This document shows, in pieces, positions 16,767-23,741 of a DNA stretch of 50,711 nt (the first letter of the stretch is position 1; each line of letters opens with the position of its first letter). The notes under the pieces were generated by a model. That model saw only the letters and a list, made by a program, of their open reading frames with translations, was not told the origin of the DNA and made no database searches. Origin of the DNA: Flavipsychrobacter sp. (GTDB lineage: Bacteria; Bacteroidota; Bacteroidia; Chitinophagales; Chitinophagaceae); contig JAJNBJ010000027.1 of NCBI GenBank assembly GCA_021155965.1, positions 1-50,711 of the forward strand, in the 5' to 3' direction. A program made the position numbers and the translations under genes.

Positions 16767-17435
16767 TTAGAAAAATAAGAACTTCTTTTTCTTTTTTGTT
16801 TTCACTACGGTCACCTTCATGCGTATGTCCTTATTGGGCCGGTCTTGCCCGTTGCGTGGTTCTGCAGATATTTTATCTACGACATCCATACCTTCAACTA
16901 CCTCACCAAATACTGTATAGCCGCCATCAAGGTGCGGAGCTCCGCCCTTGGTCTTATACATTTCGCGTTGCTCTGGGGTCAGTTTGCGGTTGGAGCGTTG
17001 TGCCAGCATATCCAGGTCGGCATCGGTGAAGGTTTTGCCGGTAACAATATAGAACTGTGTAGCAGAACCTGCTTTTGCCGGATTGCCATCGTGGGCAACA
17101 CCCAGCGCTCCACGCTTATGGTAGTTTGTGTCATTTATTTCTGCCGGAATGGTATATTTTAAGCCGCCCATGCCCAATGCTTGTCCTGGCGTGGCACGTT
17201 TTGAATCAGGGTCTCCGCCCTGTATCATGAATTGGGGTATGCAGCGATGAAACAATGTGCTGTCGTAAGTATGCTCATTGGCCTGCTTGATCATGTTGGC
17301 AGTATTGAGTGGCGTATTATCATACAGCATGATGATGATGTTGCCATATTCTGTTTCGATCTTTACTTTGTTTTTCTGGGCGTAGGCAGATAAGGTAATT
17401 ACACATACGGCCAGTAACAGAAACATTTTTTTCAT
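16767..17435 (-). CDS. Secreted cyclophilin-type peptidyl-prolyl cis-trans isomerase
   Basis: A 222-aa enzyme; the ATG at 17435 gives a signal peptide (MKKMFLLLAVCVITLSAYAQ), while the frame's longer start is unsupported. The cyclophilin core is clear: NTANMIKQANEHTYDSTLFH, then RCIPQFMIQGGDPDS with the catalytic Arg, Phe, Met and Gln, then GSATQFYIVT and GGYTVFGEVVEGMDVV. It would speed prolyl isomerisation during folding of exported proteins in the periplasm. An insertion between the core strands (LDMLAQRSNRKLTPEQREMY) is common in Bacteroidota members. It lies 50 bases after the methylmalonyl-CoA epimerase gene on the same strand, but the two have no known functional link. Confidence 0.92.
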   Translation of the reverse strand: MKKMFLLLAVCVITLSAYAQKNKVKIETEYGNIIIMLYDNTPLNTANMIKQANEHTYDSTLFHRCIPQFMIQGGDPDSKRATPGQALGMGGLKYTIPAEINDTNYHKRGALGVAHDGNPAKAGSATQFYIVTGKTFTDADLDMLAQRSNRKLTPEQREMYKTKGGAPHLDGGYTVFGEVVEGMDVVDKISAEPRNGQDRPNKDIRMKVTVVKTKKKKKFLFF

Positions 17436-17485
17436 ATCAATTGTGATTATGTGACGCAATATAAATAAAAAGTCTTTTTGGTGAT

Positions 17486-17887
17486 TTATGGTTTCTCCTG
17501 GCATAGCTCTATCAATACCCCGTTAGTAGTTTTAGGATGTAGAAAACAAACCAGCTTATTATCCGCCCCATTTTTAGGAGTTTCATTGAGTAACTCAAAA
17601 CCGAGGGCAGCCAATCGCTTCATTTCTGCTTCTATATTTTCCACCTCAAATGCTATATGATGAATGCCCTCACCTTTTTTAACAACGTATTTAGCTATGG
17701 GGCTATGCTCATTGGTAGCTTCCAGCAATTCTATTTTCGAATCACCGGTTTTAAAGAATGCAGTACTTACTCCTTCTGATTCAACTATCTCGGTTTTATA
17801 GCATGGTGTATTCAATAATTGCTCAAATACGGGTATAGATGTTGTTAATTCTTTTACAGCAATGCCAAGATGCTCTATTTTCATCAT
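17486..17887 (-). CDS. mce: Methylmalonyl-CoA epimerase
   Basis: A 133-aa enzyme of the glyoxalase/VOC fold that interconverts the (R) and (S) epimers of methylmalonyl-CoA, next to the B12-dependent mutase in propionate metabolism. Metal-ligand landmarks are visible: His6 in EHLGIAV, Glu in KIELLEA, His in GIHHIAFEV and Glu near the C-terminus in VLIELCQ. Length is normal. Two adjacent ATG codons (17887 and 17884) are equally possible starts. The mutase is not in this window. It is divergent from iscS. Confidence 0.92.
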   Translation of the reverse strand: MMKIEHLGIAVKELTTSIPVFEQLLNTPCYKTEIVESEGVSTAFFKTGDSKIELLEATNEHSPIAKYVVKKGEGIHHIAFEVENIEAEMKRLAALGFELLNETPKNGADNKLVCFLHPKTTNGVLIELCQEKP

Positions 17888-17935
17888 TCCTAATAGTTTT
17901 TATAAATGGGAACATTTAAAGCTACAATAAGCTTT

Positions 17936-17969
17936 TTTGCCTAAAGTAGCCACTTTTCACGTAATTTTG
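17936..17969 (+). promoter_or_regulatory. Promoter of the isc cluster
   Basis: TTTG at 17936-17939, a 22-base spacer and TAATTTTG at 17962-17969 fit both halves of the Bacteroidota housekeeping promoter. The iscS ATG lies 26 bases further on. No IscR-type operator was recognised. Confidence 0.6.
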
Positions 17970-17995
17970 TAGGTTACTACACGATTTACAAATTT

Positions 17996-19216
17996 ATGGA
18001 ATTAAAATTGCCGATATATTTAGATAACAACGCTACCACGCCAATGGATCCGCGTGTACTGGATGCGATGATACCTTATTTCACAGAGAAATTTGGTAAT
18101 GCTGCAAGCCGTAATCACTCGTTCGGCTGGGTAGCTGAAGAAGCTGTGGATTATGCCCGTGAGCAGGTTGCAAAACTGATAGGTGCTGACCCAAAGGAAA
18201 TTATATTCACTTCTGGCGCTACAGAAGGGGACAACCTGGCTATAAAGGGTGTTTATGAGATGTATGCTTCTAAAGGCAATCACATCATAACATGCACAAC
18301 AGAGCATAAAGCTGTCCTGGATACCTGCAAGCATATAGAAAAAGAAGGCGGCCAGGTTACTTACCTGCCGGTGCAGGCTGATGGTTTGATAGACCTGAAA
18401 GAGCTGGAAGCTGCTATTACCGATAAGACCATTCTTATCACCATCATGTATGGCAATAATGAGACGGGTGTAGTTCAGCCTATCCGTGAAATAAGCAAGA
18501 TCGCCCGCAAGCATGGTGTCTTGTTCTTTACAGATGGTACGCAGGCAGTGGGTAAGATACCGGTTGATGTAAATGCCGATGGTATAGACCTGATGGCGTT
18601 CAGCGGGCATAAAATGTACGGCCCTAAGGGTGTGGGTGCATTATACGTTCGCCGTAAAAATCCACGTGTGAAGGTAACTGCACAAATGGACGGAGGCGGC
18701 CACGAGCGCGGCATGCGCAGCGGTACGCTGAATGTACCTGCCATTGTTGGTTTTGGAAAAGCATGCGAACTGTGCATGAATGAAATGGAAAGCGAAGCAA
18801 AACGTCTCAGCGTTATGCGCGACAGGCTGGAAAGTGCTTTGCTGGAACTGGAAGAAGCCTATGTGAACGGTAACCGCGAACACCGCTTACCTCATGTAAC
18901 GAACATCTCTTTCAAATATGTGGAGGGTGAGGGCCTGATGATGGGTTTTAATAAGAACATTGCGCTGTCAAGTGGTTCAGCTTGTACCTCGGCATCGCTG
19001 GAGCCTTCTTATGTACTGAAAGCGCTTGGTTTGGGTGATGACCTGGCTCATAGCTCATTGCGCTTCGGGCTTGGACGGTTTACTACTGATGAGCAAATAG
19101 ACTTTACTATAAACGCGGTAAAAACTACGGTTTTAAAGCTGCGTGAGATGAGCCCGTTGTGGGAGATGTTCAAAGAAGGTATTGACCTGAACTCGATAGA
19201 ATGGGCGCACCATTAA
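17996..19216 (+). CDS. iscS: Cysteine desulfurase
   Basis: A 406-aa PLP enzyme that takes sulfur from cysteine and hands it to the scaffold IscU for Fe-S cluster assembly. Landmarks: [14 protein letters not shown] at the start, [20 protein letters not shown], the PLP lysine Lys206 in [11 protein letters not shown], and the mobile catalytic Cys330 in [16 protein letters not shown]. The C-terminus SIEWAHH matches the end of E. coli IscS, a region involved in contact with IscU, which places it in the IscS rather than the SufS group. It heads the iscS-iscU-iscA cluster; hscA, hscB and ferredoxin genes are not seen here. Confidence 0.97.
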   Translation: MELKLPIYLDNNATTPMDPRVLDAMIPYFTEKFGNAASRNHSFGWVAEEAVDYAREQVAKLIGADPKEIIFTSGATEGDNLAIKGVYEMYASKGNHIITCTTEHKAVLDTCKHIEKEGGQVTYLPVQADGLIDLKELEAAITDKTILITIMYGNNETGVVQPIREISKIARKHGVLFFTDGTQAVGKIPVDVNADGIDLMAFSGHKMYGPKGVGALYVRRKNPRVKVTAQMDGGGHERGMRSGTLNVPAIVGFGKACELCMNEMESEAKRLSVMRDRLESALLELEEAYVNGNREHRLPHVTNISFKYVEGEGLMMGFNKNIALSSGSACTSASLEPSYVLKALGLGDDLAHSSLRFGLGRFTTDEQIDFTINAVKTTVLKLREMSPLWEMFKEGIDLNSIEWAHH

Positions 19217-19295
19217 CCCCCGCCCCCTAAAGGGGAGGGATGTAGAAACACTAACTATTCAAAATAAAACACTCCCTTTAGGGAGAAGGAGGGTA
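19217..19295. repeat. Inverted CCCCTAAAGGGG-type intergenic repeat
   Basis: The iscS-iscU gap is filled by two facing copies of a short element: CCCCCGCCCCCTAAAGGGGA at about 19217-19236 and CTCCCTTTAGGGAG at about 19272-19285 followed by AAGGAGGG. They can fold into one long hairpin. A related fragment, GCCCCTGACCCCTAAAG, occurs at 48811-48827. Confidence 0.7.
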
Positions 19296-19301
19296 AAAAA
19301 C

Positions 19302-19718
19302 ATGGCATACTCAGAAAAAGTGATCGACCATTACTCTAATCCAAAGAATGTGGGCACGCTTGATAAATCGAAAAACAATGTGGGCACCGGCCTTGTTGGC
19401 GCTCCGGAATGTGGCGACGTTATGCGCCTGCAGATAGAAGTGGACCAGGAAAGCGGACTGATAAAGGATGCCAAATTCAAGACCTTTGGTTGCGGTTCGG
19501 CTATCGCATCATCGTCATTGGCTACAGAGTGGCTGAAAGGGAAGACCGTTGATCAGGCTTTGTCTATAGACAATATGGATATTGTTGAGGAACTGAACCT
19601 GCCACCTGTTAAGATACACTGCTCGGTACTGGCCGAAGATGCTATCAAGGCAGCTATCAACGATTACCGTGTGAAGAACGGATTACCTGAATTAGTGGCA
19701 GAGAAAAAAGCACATTAA
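19302..19718 (+). CDS. iscU: Fe-S cluster scaffold protein IscU
   Basis: A 138-aa scaffold on which Fe-S clusters are built using sulfur from IscS. The three conserved cysteines are all present: Cys37 in PECGD (with Asp39), Cys64 in TFGCGSA and Cys107 in the motif LPPVKIHCS, the segment recognised by the HscA chaperone in systems that have it. Length is normal for IscU. It is separated from iscS by repeat DNA and from iscA by another repeat, but the order suggests one functional cluster. Confidence 0.97.
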   Translation: MAYSEKVIDHYSNPKNVGTLDKSKNNVGTGLVGAPECGDVMRLQIEVDQESGLIKDAKFKTFGCGSAIASSSLATEWLKGKTVDQALSIDNMDIVEELNLPPVKIHCSVLAEDAIKAAINDYRVKNGLPELVAEKKAH

Positions 19719-19720
19719 CA

Positions 19721-19795
19721 GTCATAAGCCGTAAGTCATAAGTCGTATGATAATATCACGGACTCATGACTTACGACTTATGACTTACGACTATA
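19721..19795. repeat. Heptamer repeat array folding as a long imperfect hairpin
   Basis: Left arm 19721-19748 is four heptamers (GTCATAA, GCCGTAA, GTCATAA, GTCGTAT); right arm 19761-19795 is five (GACTCAT, GACTTAC, GACTTAT, GACTTAC, GACTATA). The arms are imperfect reverse complements, with about 22 of 24 core bases matching. A partial copy, GACTCATGACTTACGACTAT, is present at 43617-43636. It fills the iscU-iscA gap. Confidence 0.85.
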
Positions 19796-19798
19796 GTT

Positions 19799-20125
19799 AT
19801 GATCTACGTAAGTGATAAAGCAAAGGAGAAAGTAACAAAGCTGAAGCAGGATTCTGGCTTGGGCGATGATTACTTTCTTCGTGTGAGCGTGGTAGGCGGA
19901 GGTTGTTCCGGCTTATCTTACAAGCTGGATTTTGATAATGAACCCCAGCCCCGCGACCAGGTATTTGAAGACCAGGGCGTAAAAGTAGTTACCGACCTGA
20001 AGAGCTTTTTATACCTCTGCGATACTACGCTTGATTTCTCAGACGGACTTAATGGGAAAGGATTTCACTTCAGCAATCCCAACGCCAGCAGGAGTTGTGG
20101 GTGCGGGGAGAGTTTTGCGGTGTAA
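19799..20125 (+). CDS. iscA: Iron-sulfur cluster assembly/carrier protein IscA
   Basis: A 108-aa A-type carrier that accepts clusters and passes them to target proteins. The three conserved cysteines are present: Cys36 in VGGGCSGLSY, and Cys100 and Cys102 in SRSCGCGESF. The length and the AKEKVTKL start fit the IscA/HesB family. It is the last gene of the isc cluster; a very strong palindromic terminator follows within 20 bases. Confidence 0.95.
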   Translation: MIYVSDKAKEKVTKLKQDSGLGDDYFLRVSVVGGGCSGLSYKLDFDNEPQPRDQVFEDQGVKVVTDLKSFLYLCDTTLDFSDGLNGKGFHFSNPNASRSCGCGESFAV

Positions 20126-20144
20126 AAATAATTAGTCCGTAAGT

Positions 20145-20198
20145 AAAATATTACAAAATAAGAGACCGGTATACCGGTCTCTTATTTTGTAATATTTT
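20145..20198. terminator. 54-bp perfect palindrome, isc terminator
   Basis: Every base from 20145 to 20171 pairs with 20172 to 20198 without mismatch or spacer; the centre is GAGACCGGTATACCGGTCTC. The GC core is flanked by A-rich and T-rich arms, so the transcript ends in a U-rich tail in either direction. A two-base apex cannot fully close, so a few central bases will form the loop. Confidence 0.85.
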
Positions 20199-20270
20199 CT
20201 ATAAATCTTCCTCTCGTTGGGCCTGTTTGCTTTGTTTATGCAGCCCTTGTTATTTTAGCAGAACGTTTCA

Positions 20271-21482
20271 CTACTTAGTGGATATTTGCACACTCGTTTC
20301 ACAAAATGTAGTATTATCAGCTTGGAATTCTTTAAGATATACTACATAGTTGGTTGCCGGCTGGAGGCCATCGGTGGTAATAGATTGTGCAGGCCAATAA
20401 ACCGTGTCGGAGAAAGTAATATCCTGTGAGGGCGACGGGCCCAGCCGCCCTTGCAGCACATAGAACAAGCATTGACGTGCATTGGCAAGGTTCACTGAAA
20501 TGGAACTGGTGGTACTTGTTACCATACAGCCGTTTGCGCCCTCGGTAACTAGTGTATCGGGTGTGCAGGCAAACCCATACCTGATATGTATAGTATCCCA
20601 TCCGCCACCCGAAGTAAACCAGTTATTCTGAGGATTGCCAGCCATAGCCGGGCTTGCATTATATGGCAGTTTGAGGCCGGCAAAATCGGGGCCATTCAAT
20701 GCAAACATATTGAAGGAGTAATTTGTGTTGTTGTTTGGCGGGATAGTATTTTTTGGCGGGAAATATATTTGCTGTAGCGGTTGTGCATTTAAAGACACGA
20801 TCCTGAAATATGCAAGCAGTTGGGTAGCGTCGCCGGGCTGAAGGGCGAAATAGATGGGGAACGACGCAGGTACGGTATCGCCGGGAGATCTTACCTGTTT
20901 ACCACGTGGCTGTTTGCCACAATAATATATTCCGTTTATTGAGCCCTCAAATTTGCCACTTGCTGCGATACCCCCGAATATGATATTTAAGGGTTCCGGT
21001 TGGGATAATGTATTGGCCCCTATCGGCACAGTAACCGTTACAATGCCATGCTCAAGAGACATGGGGAATTCAATTCCCGAAGGTATGACTGTACCCTTGG
21101 CAAGTGGCCAATCTGGCCCGAGTGCAGCGTTTGAGGATGAAATGTCATAAGGTATATCAAAAGTAAAAGATGTTTTCCCCTCGCCGAAAAATTTTGCCTG
21201 GTTAGGGTTCATTTCAATACATTTTGCCAGGCTGAAAAACATTTGAAATGAATCTTTGAGTGTATTTACCCAAAAGGTATCTGGCATGGCGCTGCCCCCT
21301 GCCGAGCATATCCCCCTTCCGATACAGCCACCTGAAGATAAGGCGCCGAACATTGCTGTTGTGGATACGGAGGTTCCCCCTGTTCTGGTATCACCATCCT
21401 TGTGTATGCCGCCACAGCCAATATTTAAGCAAGTGGCAATAAGCGCCGGTAGCAGCACCGTTAACAATAACTTGTTTTTCAT
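20271..21482 (-). CDS. Putative secreted lipoprotein of unknown function
   Basis: A 403-aa protein. The N-terminus (MKNKLLLTVLLPALIATC, then LNIGCGG) fits a lipoprotein signal with the lipid Cys in NIGC. The mature part is rich in Gly, Ser, Thr, Asn and Pro and contains about ten Cys, with a glycine/cysteine cluster near residues 50-65 (SGGCIGRGICSAGGS). The last 100 residues look like a beta-sandwich domain (SSISVNLANARQCLFYVLQG, TTDGLQPATNYVVYLKEF), similar in feel to fibronectin type III. No catalytic motif is seen. It is divergent from the cyclase gene by 120 bases. A surface-exposed or extracellular role is inferred only from the signal and composition. Confidence 0.65.
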   Translation of the reverse strand: MKNKLLLTVLLPALIATCLNIGCGGIHKDGDTRTGGTSVSTTAMFGALSSGGCIGRGICSAGGSAMPDTFWVNTLKDSFQMFFSLAKCIEMNPNQAKFFGEGKTSFTFDIPYDISSSNAALGPDWPLAKGTVIPSGIEFPMSLEHGIVTVTVPIGANTLSQPEPLNIIFGGIAASGKFEGSINGIYYCGKQPRGKQVRSPGDTVPASFPIYFALQPGDATQLLAYFRIVSLNAQPLQQIYFPPKNTIPPNNNTNYSFNMFALNGPDFAGLKLPYNASPAMAGNPQNNWFTSGGGWDTIHIRYGFACTPDTLVTEGANGCMVTSTTSSISVNLANARQCLFYVLQGRLGPSPSQDITFSDTVYWPAQSITTDGLQPATNYVVYLKEFQADNTTFCETSVQISTK

Positions 21483-21602
21483 AAGTGTATTTTAAAATGG
21501 TTAATTGAAAAAGTGTTCCATTTCATTGTTTTAATTATTATTTTTGATTAGTATCTGCACATAAAGAAACAAATATTTCTATTATTTTTATAGTAATAAC
21601 AA

Positions 21603-23735
21603 ATGAATAACAGTGTAATATATAGGCTCTCTATTTCATTTGTATGCTTTGTTATCGGTATGCCTCTTAGTGTTTATGGGCAGCAGGCACAGCGCAAGAT
21701 CGATTCCCTGATACAGGCAGTGAACTTTGCAAAGTCGGATACTGATAAGATAAATGTACTTCTCGCTCTTTCAGATGCCTATAAATGGTCTGATATACTG
21801 TATAAAACACGCTACGCCAAAGAAGCACTTCAACTTGCTGACCGAGTAAAATGGGATAAGGGCATTATCGCTGCAAATATTCAGTTGAGCGGGGTATGCG
21901 CGGTATGTAACAGAGATTATACCCAATCAATAAAGTATGCTGAAAAGGCCGCATCGGTAGCTAAAATGAGTGGGAACAAAATAAGTGAGGCTCATGCTAT
22001 TAACCAGATAGGTAATAATTACATGCAATTATCGCAGTATGAAAAGGCTATAGAAAGTTATAGGGAAGTGCTGGCGTTAACATCGGACCCAAACGTGGAA
22101 CTGAGTGTATTGGCTAATATGGGGGTCATTTATACCCAGATAGCAGATTTCCCAAAGGCGATAGCTTGTTATGACAGCTCATTACTGCTATTGGAGACAT
22201 TAGTGAGGGAATCAGGACAGGCTAATATTAATGATACGCTGCAGGAAGCATTGCTGCTTATTACTATTGCGGACTTATACAGGGAGATGGAAGATAGGGA
22301 TAAAGCGTTGGCAAACTACAATAAGGTGTTGCAACTCATCAAGAAAGTAAGCGCAAGGCAATTGTATTTAGAAATACTTGCTTTAAAGGGTATTGCAACT
22401 GCTTATTACCAGATGCATAACTATGATAAAGCTATTGAATACTATAATGCCGCACTGAACATATGTATAGAGACCGATGATATAATAAACAAAATAAAAG
22501 AAGAGACACACATCAATAACCAGCTTGGTCTCGTATATCTGGAAATGGGAGACGTGGCAAAGGCAATGACTTATGCCCAGAGGTCGCTGCAACAGGCAGA
22601 AGCCAATAATTACCAGGACCTGCTGCCGCAAAATTACCTGAACATGGGCAGGATATATACTGCCTTGAAGGACAATAAGAAAGCAATTGGCTATTTAAAA
22701 AAAGCCATAGATCACTGTAAACAATCAGGTGCTTTGGTTTTTGAAAAAGACGCTCTTAAAGCACTTAGTGATGCTTATGAACAGGCTGACGAACCCGCTC
22801 TCGCACTAGATGCCTTTAGGCAGTATAAAGCGATAGGGGATAGTTTATACAGCCTCAACAGAGTTAATGAGATCACGCGTATCGACCTAAAATATGAATA
22901 CGATAGCAAGAAATTTGCTGATAGCGTGAGTCAGGCGGGTAATTATCAATTGAAGATACAGAAACAACGGGTGTTTACTTATAGCGGTTTTGCGGGGCTG
23001 GCTGTAGTATTGGTGCTTGCGTTTTTCATTTACAGAAACTATAGCCATCAAAAGAAAGCCAACATACTCATCAGCAAAGCGAAGGATGCTGTAGATGAAG
23101 AGAAAGAGAAATCGGATGCACTGCTGCTGAACATTCTGCCTGTGGATGTGGCAATGGAGTTAAAGCAACACGGTGATGTGCGGCCTAAATTGTTTGACAA
23201 TGTAACCGTGTTGTTCACCGATTTTGTGAGCTTTACCGTTGCCGGCGATCGACTTACTCCACAGCAACTGGTAGCCGAATTGCATGCCTGCTTTAAAGCA
23301 TTTGATGTGATTATCGGGAAATATAAAATAGAAAAAATTAAAACGGTGGGGGATGCTTACCTGGCTGTATCGGGCTTGCCGCAATCGAACGCCAACCATG
23401 CGGAAGACATTGTAAAAGCAGCTTTGGAGATAAGGGATTTTATGGCGGCAAGGAGAAAACAATTTCCCGAGAACACTTTTGAAATAAGGTTAGGTATCAA
23501 TTCGGGCCCGGTAGTTGCCGGTATAGTGGGTGTGAAAAAATTCGCGTACGATATTTGGGGCGATACAGTGAATGTTGCTGCCAGGATGGAGCAGTATAGT
23601 CAGGAAGGGAAAGTGAATATATCAGAAAAGACATACGCACTGGTAAAAGATAAGTTCCATTGCACCGACAGGGGTGTCCTGAATGTAAAGAATAAAGGGC
23701 ACATGAATATGTACTTTGTGGAAGCAATAAGCTAA
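21603..23735 (+). CDS. TPR-domain class III adenylate cyclase
   Basis: A 710-aa membrane protein: signal-like N-terminus (to VYGQ), about seven tetratricopeptide-type repeats (residues 40-430; for example YEKAIESYREVLAL, YDKAIEYYNAALNI), one membrane span at about 460-480, a short coiled segment, and a class III cyclase domain (about 505-710). All catalytic positions are present: metal ligands Asp540 (FTDFVSF) and Asp584 (VGDAYLA), adenine-selecting Lys580 and Asp650 (YDIWGD), and transition-state Asn657 and Arg661 (NVAARME). The Lys/Asp pair predicts ATP, so cAMP, as product. The TPR part would sit outside the cytoplasm as a sensor. It converges on the SPFH gene with 6 bases between. Confidence 0.92.
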   Translation: MNNSVIYRLSISFVCFVIGMPLSVYGQQAQRKIDSLIQAVNFAKSDTDKINVLLALSDAYKWSDILYKTRYAKEALQLADRVKWDKGIIAANIQLSGVCAVCNRDYTQSIKYAEKAASVAKMSGNKISEAHAINQIGNNYMQLSQYEKAIESYREVLALTSDPNVELSVLANMGVIYTQIADFPKAIACYDSSLLLLETLVRESGQANINDTLQEALLLITIADLYREMEDRDKALANYNKVLQLIKKVSARQLYLEILALKGIATAYYQMHNYDKAIEYYNAALNICIETDDIINKIKEETHINNQLGLVYLEMGDVAKAMTYAQRSLQQAEANNYQDLLPQNYLNMGRIYTALKDNKKAIGYLKKAIDHCKQSGALVFEKDALKALSDAYEQADEPALALDAFRQYKAIGDSLYSLNRVNEITRIDLKYEYDSKKFADSVSQAGNYQLKIQKQRVFTYSGFAGLAVVLVLAFFIYRNYSHQKKANILISKAKDAVDEEKEKSDALLLNILPVDVAMELKQHGDVRPKLFDNVTVLFTDFVSFTVAGDRLTPQQLVAELHACFKAFDVIIGKYKIEKIKTVGDAYLAVSGLPQSNANHAEDIVKAALEIRDFMAARRKQFPENTFEIRLGINSGPVVAGIVGVKKFAYDIWGDTVNVAARMEQYSQEGKVNISEKTYALVKDKFHCTDRGVLNVKNKGHMNMYFVEAIS

Positions 23736-23741
23736 GTGGTC

